DNA from: Parelaphostrongylus tenuis
Taxonomy: Eukaryota; Nematoda; Chromadorea; Rhabditida; Metastrongylidae
Reading direction: 5' to 3'
Assembly: GCA_019055375.1 (NCBI GenBank)
Contig: JAHQIW010004746.1
Location: 146,320 to 210,319 of the forward strand
Length of the DNA: 64,000 bases
The notes below the pieces were generated by a model. The model did not search any database. It saw only the letters and a list, made by a program, of their open reading frames with translations, and was not told the DNA's origin. Shown here one piece after another: positions 1 through 12,900 of the stretch (positions are counted from its first letter, which is position 1; each line of letters begins with the position of its first letter). Position numbers and translations under genes: made by a program.

Positions 1-907
1 GAACTCATGCAATCCCCTCCTCTACCATTACGGCATACTTTACAGTTGTCAGTCCTACACAAACGTCGTACAAGCGGTTCCGAACCAGTTAGCGACGTAA
101 ATTATCAGGAGGTATTTATGATTATTACGGAGTTTTCCAGACCACTATTTCTTAAACACCTTTTCATAACTGCGCTTATTTCATTCGTTATAGAAGGTAG
201 TTTCAAAAGTGTCTTCCCGTCTAGGTTTGAAACAACACCGTTCTCCTTTTTCAATGTTATGAGGCATAAATCTTCTTATCGACTTAACTTCAGTGGCCGC
301 TTTTTCGGTAGCCATTGAAAGGGCTATCTTTCGTGGCCAAACGTAGTGACTCTTCTCTCTCCCCACTTGAAGCTGTTCGATACATATTTCGGATATGTGC
401 TTTTTTAGTTGCGAGGGATGAGAAGAAAGGTAGTGCACCAAGATGTTTTTCGTTATGTTTCTCTTAGGTGTATTATCATTGTTATTTTTCCTCTCTTATG
501 TTATATGTAGGTATAATATGTTGTTATAAGTAGAAAATCAACCACAAATATAGTTGAATTAGTACAATTATCCTCAATGCGTTCCCACGCTGGAGGTTGG
601 AGATGAAGAGGAGGTGGACAGGCCGTGCAACGTTCCCACACTGAGGTTAGAATAGCAGAGCAGGTGGGACCTCGGTCCCGAAAGCGTAAAGCGAAACGCA
701 GAAGGTGACGTAAGGATTGTTGAGAGAAATCACTGGGTATTTTTCAGAATGGTATAATCTGAGAGAGAAATATTACATCAACAACTTCGTACAGTATTCG
801 TAGTACTAAATTGTGGATGCCAATGAAGGGTTTAGGTTGGCATTCTCTTTGGAATTTTGGATGTGTCAAATGCGCTTCCGTATTGATGGTTAACCTACTT
901 AGTTTAG
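1..907. other. Left edge, no gene recognised
   Basis: I see no exon here. The NELF-C/D exon starting at 908 must be preceded by N-terminal coding exons, but I found nothing matching the family N-terminus in this stretch, so they probably lie left of the window. Bases 565-690 hold a diverged copy of the 'cgttcccacgct...gagatgcagaggaggtgg' repeat that recurs through the window (see 1205-1450 and 9455-9714). Confidence 0.5.
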
Positions 908-3900
908 GACGATGGCGAACGCTTCTGTACGAGCTCATGGATCAATATCCAAATTGTCTGATGCTTAACTTTGCAGTAAAACTGATATCAGATGCTGGAT
1001 TTCAAAATGAAATTAGTACAGTGAGCTCAGCAGCGCAGCAGGTAGGGTGATTTGAAGAGTAATTTTCATCAAATATTTTAGCGATAAGGCAGAAACCTTA
1101 GGAAAAACATGTAGTTCGTTAGGTGAAATCCTTAGTATAGTCGTTTTTTTTTCGAGTTCATTTTGATAAATCCAAACAAGTAGCTCTAGTCAACGTCTTC
1201 ATGATTAACGCTTTCGGGACCGTGGACCACTGCCTCTGCATCTCAAACTGGTAACTCCGGACGTTCTGCTCCACTCCTCTAAATGTCTGACCGCCAGCGT
1301 GCTGTTTCTGACAATGGTATGCCGCTTAGTCTAATAATGGCAGGCTATTGCGTCTAACAATGACACGCGTGGGGTCAGAGATGCAGAGGAGGTGGAGCAG
1401 ACTGTCAAGAGTTGCCAGTTGGATATAGAGAGGCTGTGGATTCCACGGTCTCGAAAAAATAGATGGAAAAATGAGAAAAGGGAATCTGAGAGTTTGTATG
1501 GTTTTTTGACTTCAGCTTGACATATTCTCTCCGTGTGTTGTTGACATCAATCGACGCAGTGCTCTATGAACATCGAAAGGGATGCATCACAGCGGCCTAT
1601 GAAAAAGCTTTTGGAGAATTGGTGTGTTCTTCTCTTTTCAGTTTTCCTTGATGAATTTTGTTTTCTACACGTACAGTATAATGGTGATGTATGCAGAATT
1701 TTTGTGACTTTCTGCAGCATTGTGGGCAGGGAAGCGCAACGGTTAATGATGTGGTGTGGTAATTGGCAAGGTGATATGCAAAGCCTCGGTTCGATCGCTT
1801 TTTCGACACTCTCTTTCAACCAGTCATCGAACGTTCTAGGGAAAGCTCAGCTCGACTACACGTCGAGGCTAAAGAGTTCTCCTGACCACCATTTAACGTT
1901 AATCATTAAGAAGAATTATTCAAGCAGCAACGGAAATAACAATTGGAGTCTTTGAAAATTGGAAACCCTTGTGAAAAATGAATCCGAGGAAATGAACGAA
2001 ATGCACTAACTTCTGGGATCCAGAGAGTGAATAGTGATAACGAGTCTCCCAGGCAAAATAGAGATTCTGCAACATTTTGCAGTGTTCACGTACTTTTCCG
2101 TTATCCGGACCCTGTTTCAGCCTCTTGGGAAGAATGCGTGTTTTCCGTTTTTTTTTTAAGTTTTAGTAGTTATTCAATAGCTTAAACCTCGAGAATTTCA
2201 GTGGTGTACTCGATTTTTGACAGTAAAAAGACTTTAGTGCATTGTAGAAGAAAAATAAAATCGTGTTTTATACTGGGGGCATTTTTCGCTGAACAGAGCT
2301 CTTTCCCTAAACTTCCTCTAGTAATCAAGAATCTACTTGGTTTTGAAAAGCAGTTTCTAGTGCACTGTAGCAGATTAAAAAAATTAGTATCGGTACTAGG
2401 CGCGCATTCTTTGCTCCGGTAGGTGGGGGATTTCGCACAACGTAGGCAGCAAAGCCTCCGCGCTTTTGCAACGTGACGGTTGCTTGATAGCGTGGATTTA
2501 GATGTTTGATAACATATTTGAGCCTTTCATGAGCTCTCCTATGGCACTACTATAAATTTGAGTGTCAGATTCTCTTGTTCTGAGCAGGGTCTCACCAGAA
2601 AAAACAGTCGTATAGAAAGGATTTAGGTTCTGTAGTTAAGTGTGCCGAAACTTTGTCCTATCGTTCTTTCAATTTGAGAGGTTTCATTTTTATTTTATAC
2701 TGCCAGATACATCCGCTAGTAAGCCTAAGTCTAAGCACCCTCAGCTTATGTACGAAAACCATACGAATGTGTAGAGGAAATCTTAGTGCATCAGAGTCAT
2801 ATGTTTTATCTATGGTTTTCCCAAAGCTGAGAAAAAACCCTAAATTTATTGACAAAAATCGCACGCCACATGTGGATCGCGACGCGCGATCGATATTTAT
2901 AGCTGCTCGCACATCCCAGCAGACAAGTAATGCGCGCTGAGTGCGAAACCCAATCTTCTTCTGGTCTCTTACAGCGCACCAAAAAGTCCTCAATAACCGA
3001 GTACACCATTGAAATTCTCGGATTTAAGCCATCGAATGATTATTAAAGTCTACGAAAAGCAGGAGACACGTTTTTCTCAAAGGGCTGAAACAGGGTGCGG
3101 ATAGCAGAAATGGTCCTATTGACGACAAAGTTGTCGAGTAAATTCTACAGGGATCCAGTTGTAACCTGAGATGACCACAACGTACCCGGAGGATGGACAT
3201 GTTTTCGGGCTTACTTCAACGATTTTCATTCGGCAATGGAAACGACTAAACTGTCACGGAATGTTGATTGCAAGGCATATCGAAATTTAAGCTGTGGTTT
3301 CTAAGAAAACACTCGAAACGAAAGTTATGATATATTGAATATACTAGCCACGAGCAATCGAGTGTACAACACTCTGTGTTTGATGAGTTTTTCACTGGAC
3401 ATAGAGTGTAAAGCGTTCGCCGTCGCTAACTCTTAGTGTGGGGACTAGAGCACCCACAGAGATTAGCAGAAGACGAGAAAGGGTAACTGCCCGACTGACG
3501 AGATCGCAAGATCGAAACACGTGTATCGGGCTCTATAAGTCAGCCCTCTTCAATAGACCATTGACATGCGTGGCTCAAAAATGATTGCAAGGCATATTGA
3601 AATTTGAGCTGTGGTCTCAAGAAAACACTCGAAACAAAAGTTATGTCACGGAATGTGCTTATAGGATCTCACCATGTTTCGGACCACCATTATGGATAAC
3701 TACTACCCGTGAAAGATAGGATTATAATGTGTTTGGGGATCCATACTACTCATGAAGGTGGGCCGGCCATCCAAGTGTGTCTTCACAGTTTACACGATAA
3801 TAAGATCGAGCAGTTTGTGGCGTTGGACAGTTGCTATACCAAAATGATCAACGGAGCAATCCAAGTGGATACAATAACAGACTAATGCCGAAATCCGCAT

Positions 3901-6900
3901 GTGAGACGCAATGTTTATGCGCACGTACATGCTTATGTACGCGTCCACTACAATAGGTTGTGTTAGAAGTTCGTGCCGTTTTTAGTTTTTGACATGGTTT
4001 TTGCAATGAAATTGCATGACTTTGTTATCGTTCAATTGCGTATTTTCTTGCGAATATTTTGATATACAATCTGCCTAAACTTGGCTCAAGATGGAGCTGT
4101 CGTGGGGAGAAATCCATTTGCTATTAATGCACGAATGGCGCGTAGGGGAAGAGGCTAGTGAAGCAGCACGCAAGATTAATGGAGCTTCTGTGAACGGCCC
4201 GAGCGCGACTGAACCTCCAGACTGTTCTCTGCAGCTTTGAACTTCGCAAAACACTTGCTGGCCGTCATTTCTGCAACCATGTCATCGCCCTAGGGGTTCA
4301 TCAATCTTACGCGCCTCTTCATTAGCTTTTCCCCTTCGCGCCAGTCTTGCATGGGTAGCTAACAAATTTTTTATCAAGCAGCTCCACCTCAAAGTAGTTA
4401 TAGGCAAGTTGTGTATGTCATAATGTTTGCAGGAAAATGTGCATTTGAACGATACGAAAATCTCGCAATTTCATTGAAAGAATCATATTAAAAAATAGAA
4501 CGGCATGAACAATTTACCTGATCTGTTACATGTCTTCGGTAAGTTAATTTGGTCCACTGCGCTACTCCTGCGTAGGGGAAGAATGGAAGTAAGAGTATTG
4601 AGCGGTATGCAAAGCATTCGACATCTGGCTGGAGTTGAACCCGCATCTCACTCATACCGGCGACGGAGGAAGGGGAGTGCTATCAGCGCTGCACCTATGC
4701 CACTGCCAAGCTACCACTCTTTTTTTGAATTACTCTATCGTAGCTGTTAGCTGATAACCTTTAACGAGTTCGCCCAACTAAGCACATGTCGGCATTGAAC
4801 CTCATGCTGATAGCATTTATACTCTTGATGAATCCTCTATTTTACTGCTTTTTTACCAGTGTTGTGGAAACGCGGGTTCAATACCGCCTGGTGTTGAATA
4901 TTTTGCATATCACCTGATACTCTTAGGTGTTTTTATAACATCCTATCACTGTTAAAAAACAGGAAAATTAGCGAACTCATTCGAAAATGTACGTTCTAAT
5001 GGTGCCCGCTCAGGTCAGTTGACTATGGGCGGAACGTCACAGTGATGCAGGTGAAGTGAATTCGATTCAGAGACACGGAGTTCTCCCTTGGCTCTGAATC
5101 ATTCTGCATTGTTTCGCATCACTAGGGCGTAAAGTGGATTAATAAATGGCTAGTCTAGATAGAAGTGGTGCCTCTAACGATGCTTCTGTCCTTTTCTTTT
5201 TCGTCACTCTTCTCTTTCCGTTAACCTTTGCGGAATCATGGACCCAATTGCCTGCATCGCTAACCCCCAGCATGTTGCGTCTAACAATGGAGCTTATTGC
5301 TTCTAACAATGACGCCTAACCCCTAGCGGGCTATTGTTGGAAGCCGCATGGTGAGGGTTAGAGACGCAAGTGTTGGGTCCGTGATCGCGAAAAGGTCAAG
5401 TTGACGTTTCAGTTGGAATGAATTTAGGTGCGTGTTGTATGTCAGGCTGAACACACATACGTCTACACAATGGGACTACTTAAGGTTAACTTTCTTTTTC
5501 TTTCACAGAGTTGTATTGACCTAATCTTTCCGCTTTCGATTTGAATAAGGTTCTCCAGAAGTAGCTTTTTCTTGTTCGTGATCCGATGTGTTTTTGATTT
5601 GAACAAGAGCTTACGTACTCACTAAGTGGACAATAAAGTAGTATTTAGAGCGAAGAATTCTTTCTTGAAACCTTACAACCGTACTTTTTTGAGTGGTGAT
5701 ATTTCCAATGCTCGTACTAATCCTGCCCTATATTTTGTTATCTTGTTTCAAGAAAATATATTACTGTAGAGGAAGCATACAGCGCACTGATTACAAGTGC
5801 CTGGCGACATGCATGCCCAATGGTCCGATCCTGTTCCCAAGATCTATAAGCCATCCGTCGGGGGTAGATGGATTGGTACCAGACTTCTCTGGGAGAATGG
5901 CAGTAGTGACTTAATAGATTGGTAGGCCACCACGAGTTATTGTAGAGGCCAAATAAGCACTCAGATGCCTTCAGAGATGTTTGATGAAGTCGAATACATA
6001 GTACAATCCTCAGGGACCGATCAAAGTTGAGAGCTTTGTATTTCTGAAGATTTTCGAAATATTGAATTGTAGACTTTTTGGGATCTAGCTCTTTGGCGTC
6101 CGTGGAGCCACCTCCTACATGCATCTCTGAGCCGTAACGTGGGATCACATTGAATGGTTTTATTGAATTATTTCAACTGTATCACTGTTGTTGTTTTCCT
6201 ACCTACAACAATATGATATACATAAATATCAAATAACATGGGATAATAATAATAATACAAGTGAAGTAATACAGTAATACGTCCACTACGTTCCCACGCT
6301 GAGTTTCAGACATGAAAAGGGAGTTGGTCTGTGGTCCCGAAAGGGTAACAAACGAGCAATGTGGGATAGAGGCATTTGTCGCCAAAATTGCAAACCCATT
6401 TTGTGGACCACTGTATACTGTAGCAACCGTTGGGTTTTCTTCTTGAGATATAACGTCTATACGGTGTTTAAACCGCTTTATATGGGAAGGCAAAAAAAAA
6501 AAACCGACGAGAAAAGAGAGTAGTCAGTTTTTGGGTGGAATTCCCTTGATCTCACTCGTTCTGTTCAGGCTGTAGGTACAGCTCAAGGCGGTCGTATTCT
6601 GGCCGCTTGCGAGCAAGTAGCCGAGTCGTTGCGATCCGAAATGGAAGGTCGTGAACACGAAACAACTGCAATACGAACGGCGTTGGCGCAGACAGCCGAT
6701 GATCAGGTAATAATCTTTTTTTTTTGTTTTAGTGCTTTTCTAGCAGGCTCATGATATTGTAACTATATTGTTCAAGAATATCCAGCGATATACAAACTTT
6801 TGGCCTTAGTCGGAAGTTGAACCTATGTGTCATCCTTCCGGTAGACGTCCGATATCAATCACTGCACTTCAAGTCGAACAGTGACCGATACTGAAGCTCA

Positions 6901-9900
6901 CTCCCTATCTATCTCTTTTCAATGCTGAGTTGATTTGACGGGGGAAAAGTGATATCAGAAGTTTGGGATGACTAAAGGAACATGCCTTCAGTAGACTCCA
7001 ATAACAATGAATTTTCAATTTCGTTCCAGTGTGGTTGAGAACACGCCAATTCTTTGAAAACGACAAATTATTGAAAGTTAAGTCTAATGACAAGAAATAC
7101 CATGGTATATCCTCTTCCTATTCTTCTTTGAAATGCCGGTTCTGATTAGAACTGTCCAATTATCTGTCTCTATAGTTCCTTTTATTATTATTTCAGCCAA
7201 CTTGTCATGTGGTCTGGTAAGGGCTCTTGTACAGCCCGATACACGTCTTTCGTCCTTACAGACTCTTCAGTCGGGTAGAATTCGCAGTCTTTCGATCTTT
7301 TTAGAGTCAGTTCTCTCGGGAGCCCTACTCTCCCCACAGCGAGTTATCGAAGACGAACGTTTTACACTCTATGTCAAGTGAAATTCTCGGCTAACACAGA
7401 GTGTTGTACACTCGATTGCTCTTTGTTTGGCTGGTATTTTTAACACGTATACCGGGCTGTACAGGACCCCTTAGCGAACCACATGACAGGTTGGCTCAAA
7501 TAATAATGACAGGATCTATTGAAATTTGAGCGTGGTCTAAACAAAACACTCGAAATAAAGGTATAATTATGATAAAAGTACCAGCTAGAGAGTATCGAGT
7601 GCGGAACACTCTGTGCTAGGTGGAAATTTCACTTGACATAGAGTGTAAAACGTTCGTCTTCGATAACTCTCTGTAGGGAGAGTAGGGCTCCCGAGAGAAC
7701 TGACTATAAAAAGATTGAAAGACGTCGGATTCTGCCCGACTGACGAGTTTGTAATGACGAAACACGTGTATCGGGCTGTACAAGAGACCCTATTAGACCA
7801 CATGACAAGTTGGTTCAAGTAATTATGAAAGAATTTATTGAAATTTGAGCGTGGTCTTAACAGAGCACTCGAAATAAAGGTATAATATGTCTCTATAGTG
7901 TTTCTCTTCATTTTAAGGTAGCATCGCATTTTACTCAGGCGCTTCTAAATATGGTCAGCAAATGTGAGCTGAATCCTGCTGATATGACGATCATCTATGA
8001 TGTAGGTTTTCCTTCTTATCTTTTCTTCGACTCGCAAATAGCAGTTTAATAGTATCTATTGGTTGAGGATTCACGCATGGGCCTATGAACTACCAAAAGA
8101 CAGTAGAAACACTTTACGGTCTTTTCCATTAGTAAATGAGAGCTGATGATAACAAGAATGCTGAGATACGGGGAAAACCTTGGCCCTGAGGTAAGTTCAA
8201 AGATCAGCGGCCCCCTTCCTAGGGGTCCACTAGGTTTTCAACTCACTATCGAGGTTCTCAATCTGCGTTTTTTCTCAGCTAACCCATTCGCTGGTTTTCA
8301 GCAATCACAGACTTCAGTTGAGCTGAAGCTGTCGTTAAAGCGCAGTTAAACTTGATTTGTTACCTTTACGATTGTTATGAAGTCAGGGTACGATGTTTGA
8401 CTGACTACAAGCAATGTTGAGAGGAGATAAAGAGTTCATGCCCTTCATAAGGCGAAAAATGAGTATCCGACCCCAATCGCTGGGCAGTTTTTCATAGGAG
8501 TGTTAGTAAACATTCGAAAGCTTAAATCTCTGAATAGCGCGGTACGTGGTCGGTTTTCTCAGAAGACCCTTCCATAACGCTGTAAAATTCAAAATAACCA
8601 TGTTTCACATCGGTTGTGCAATTCAACGTTACTTCGCTGAAAGCACGAAAAGCACATAAAATGCAGAGAAACTCTTTTAGTATCAGAGTTCGACGTTTAA
8701 TCTGGTTTCTTTGTAAGCGAAGAAATAAATCCTAATTGAATAAGAGAAACGCACTTCCCTATGGCTCGCGGAAGAGCTAATCGACCGATCACTGTGTTGA
8801 GAGGAGGGGGACGGACGTGATTGAAGAGGCGGGGCGAGGTGGCACCGGGCATGCCCGGCGTGGGTCCGCGGAAGTTGACCAGTTGAAACGGCCACATCCG
8901 TCTTGCACCTTGCCCCGTAGACTAGCTTCTTAATCGTAGCTTAGATCTTCTTGCCCGTTAATGTGAATTTGATCTTATTTTCCTTATTGCGTCGCAGAGA
9001 AACGGTCTTACTAGAGAATAAGCACAGCGTTGGAATTCGTGAGACCTAGGCTATCGAATACTTACTAATAGCTCGAAGAAGGAGCTCTGTCTTGCGAGGA
9101 ATGTGTGTGTGAAACACAAAGCTTTTCCTTCTGTAACAACGCCAGAAAAAGGTTTTCAAAGATCGGCCATGTACCGCGCTAGTGAAAGATCTAAGCTTTC
9201 GGATGATTACTAATACTCTTAAGAGAAGTTCCTGATCAGCAATGCAGTCGCATGTTCCTTTGATGCCTTACATAGGACAACCAGTGAATAGGTTGTGAAC
9301 GTTGGCTGAAAAATTTATGGATAGAAAGAAGTTGAGTGAATTTTTATCCTAAAGGTATGGTGTCTGATCCAAAGTGCCCTCAGCGGCAGCCATCAACCAA
9401 AGTACTGTCCTCAAACACAAATACTCGTTCATTAGACTTCATTTTCACATGTCGCTTTAACCCTTTAGAGACCGTGGATCCACCTCCTTCGCATCATTGA
9501 CCCCAGCGTTCAAACGCATTGAATGAATTCATGTATTATTTCAAATTTATTATTGTTGATATTTTCCTATGCTATGTTACATGTAAAAGCAGTATGTTGT
9601 TACAGAAAGATAACTGTCATACAACTGAAATGGCACAATAATACATTCAATCCGTCGCCACGCGGGGGGTTAGAGATGCAGGGAAGGCGGGTTCACTGTC
9701 TCGAAAGGGTCAAGCATTATGAGAAGGTTCTGACTTACCTCACTTTGTTTGGTCGGATTCATTTGGTTTTAGCCCAGAAGTAGCTCTATGCAGGATTTAT
9801 GAAAATCAGGGTTTCTTATGCTTGTTCCAATTTTTAGTATTTCTCGAAAGTACTTGCTTCGTTTACTTTGATCTGTCAATGAGGTTGGATTTAGATTCCA

Positions 9901-12900
9901 GATTTGAATACGTGGTTTGATTTAGCAATATATTTTGCCATTGCCACCTCCGATAGCGATTATCCGTGATCCGATCTTCATTGAATTGCTACTGGATTCG
10001 TTATTTCACTATGAAGGACCCAAGGTGAGGTGCTGAATCTCAGCTTGCGTAGCGCATTCTTGACTATAATCGAGCAGTAACAATATAAAATGATATATAA
10101 ATGAATAAGAATGAAATAAACAATTATAAAAGTAATTCTGCTTCTGTTACAAAAACACTCTGATTTAAGGCAATCGCAGAACATCGTTTCAAATATACTT
10201 TTCTGTTGGCGTGCGCAGCTTCAGTGTCGGAGTCGAGAAGCAGTAACGGACGACGAACGGTAGGTTTCTCTAACGGGAAATCTATCATTGTTTTGAGGAA
10301 TTGAGGAGCTAAGCAGATAAATCTGCTAGTTCTTCCTTCCTTCAAAGCACTTTTGTCGGATTAATTCATATAGATTTTTGCCGTCCTCAACTCTACACCA
10401 GAGGTTCAGACGAATCTGGGCTTACCCAATGGCGTAGAGCGGTGTGCACAAGCTTCTGCGTTAGATGGGATTCGAACCTACATTTCATCCTATTCGCGCG
10501 CGTGCTGAACCGATGCACTATCGACGCCCGTTTTGACACCACTCTTTCTACGCTACAACACGTCTATCTGTCAGCAGCCAACCGTCAACGGACTGGTGTG
10601 GGTAGTCGTATCGACATTAAACTCACTTATACTGGCAGATATTGGGTATTGATGATCAAACAAAATTCATTTTATTTGATCGTCAGCTGGGATTCGAACC
10701 CACAATTTACCCAGTCGGGGTCGCGTGCTGAACCTTTGCACTACTGACGCCCGTTTTGGCACTACTCTTTCTATTTTCCGTTTCTATATTATCGCAAGAG
10801 GCGGTCAAATAAGATGAATTCTGATTAATCTAGGCTTAGATCACAGGTCAAGCGAGGTGTGATGCTAGATGGCTATGTCGATTCTCCACAAAACTGATGT
10901 TCATAAAGAATGAGCAAACAATTTTTTTCAGCAATCTCGTTTGGAGTTAGATAATTGTCGTCAGTGCCTTGACGACACGATTAATCTTTTGGAGAATATG
11001 GATGACCTGCTAGGAGAACTTAACGAACTCCTTCACGCCATTAAGATGCCTGTTGTAGCCGCTGGTGTTCTTTACTATGTCCAAACACTGCTACTATCAG
11101 AAGAGAAGACAGGTACGCTGAGTAAAATATGAGGGAAGAAACTGGACTCTGTGTGATGGATAACATATAGTAAAAAAAAAATAAAGCAGGAAAAAGTCTT
11201 AATTCGAGTTTCGGCGGCAATTTCTGAATTGTGGGGAAGATTGGAAAGTATATGTTTAGATGTACAGGCGAGAGCTGAACCCGCATTTCACACCCGGGGA
11301 TGCGTGTTACCACTTCGCGACCTAGACCACCGCTCTGCTACCACCTTTTTCTTCACAGTAGTTGTAATAGTTGCTTTCTAGGAGCTAAACTTTCAGGGTG
11401 TTGAATCAACGTTGTAAGTGGACTATGCTTATTAGCTTTGCCCCTATTTAAGTTTTCTTTCATCTTCTTGCTTAGATGTTGAAATATCTTTGCTTTTCAT
11501 GGAAGCGTCGCTCGGCATAACCCTTTGTTTCGTCATGTTTGCTGTCAGTAATAATTCTCCACTGTCGCCTAATAAGCTTTCAGCAACAGTTCTTCATTGC
11601 GATCTGGTATCAAACAGAATGTGCCGTTATTGATCATTCTTTTCATCCTAGTTCAATGCACCACTTCTTCCTCTAAAGCTGCTTCAGTGACATTTCGACA
11701 CTTTTCTTACCTGGAAATCTCATTGGTTAGGATAGTGCTCCCAAGTTTCATAGGTCTCCTCGATCCTGAAGGACTAGATTTTTCCATCGTTTGACTTCAT
11801 TGAGACCTCCCGTTGATGAGCAGGCGACGTCGCGCAGCCCCTTGTGCGGCGTTCGCAGACAGGCAGCATGTGCATGTCTGGCTGTCTTCCTGCTTTCCCA
11901 CGAGACGCGACGCCGCCATTACGGTGGTCGAGTGAGCTGTCATATCGTCCTTAAGGGGTTAAATCGTTTTGATTGTTTGCTAAGCAAACAGCAAAATGTG
12001 TGTTTTCTTACACAACTTGTCTACAACGATAGGATGTAAGCAGTGAAAGTTCTATTCTCTGTGAAGAAGCGTTCTGCAGTAAAATTTGTTGGTGAGACGA
12101 ATGAATACCATGGGAGAAGATTGTGGGTCATATCAGTAGCAGTAAGTGTGTATAACTGCACTTGTTCAGGGCCTATCTAGCATGATGGAGGTGATGTGGG
12201 ACATACGCGTGGTCGATGGTTCGATCCCGTGCCTAAGGCCCACTTAGCCTTCCATCCCTCTAGGGGTTGGCGAATCGGTATCAAACTTGTCTGAGAGCAT
12301 AGCAACACTGACTCAATACCGGTAGGCCACCGCGAGTCATGTAAAGGCTAAATATGCGTTAAGTTACCTTGAACAATACTAGGTGACCACGAATGCATGG
12401 TGTATACCTCATGAGCTTATGAGAGCTTTTATTCTTTTTATTCCTTTACTACAATAATTCTTATTGCTATTGCAATCTCATAGCTAACATAGAGGATTTT
12501 AGGCGATCCGCCCGGTGCCGCCCTGTGCCTTCTTGATCACATCTCTACGTTGCATCCTAATCTGCACATAAAAGCATTTGACGTGTGTTGTCAGCTTTAC
12601 GAGAAGATAGCCGGTGAGAACGACGCCGCTGAGGTAAGATCATGTTCTTTCTGGACCGTATACAATATTGATAATAGCGAGTATTGAAAACTTATGAAGT
12701 AATGAATTAGTTTATTTATTCGCTCAATATTACTCCAGTCACTCTCTACCGAATTTCTGAGACATTTTTGAAAGATTTTTGTTAGGCTTTCCCTGATTTG
12801 TCTTGACTACTTGTGTATTGAAATGTTTAGATATTGCTTACCTGGCAGTATTGAGCTTGTGTGTTTCATACTACGGGCCTCTTTATTGCTCACGATATCA

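Larger units (their letters stand above)
7160..7895. mobile_element. Hammerhead fold-back cluster (three halves)
   Basis: A (-) half at 7160-7430, a truncated (+) half at 7440-7570 and a full (+) half at 7580-7895. Shared blocks are 'cactcgattgctc', 'ttcacttgacatagagtg' and 'gaaatttgagcgtggtct'. It lies in a NELF-C/D intron immediately before exon 7918. Confidence 0.75.

Noticed and set aside
1624..1643. A 20-base intron in NELF-C/D (gtgtgttc...tttcag)
   Set aside because: Too short for a nematode intron, and it leaves the frame wrong. A 94-base intron (1624-1717) restores phase.
8683..8897. Overlapping minus ORFs in a GC-rich block
   Set aside because: No domain, no splice context; they lie inside a non-autonomous element with inverted ends in a NELF-C/D intron.
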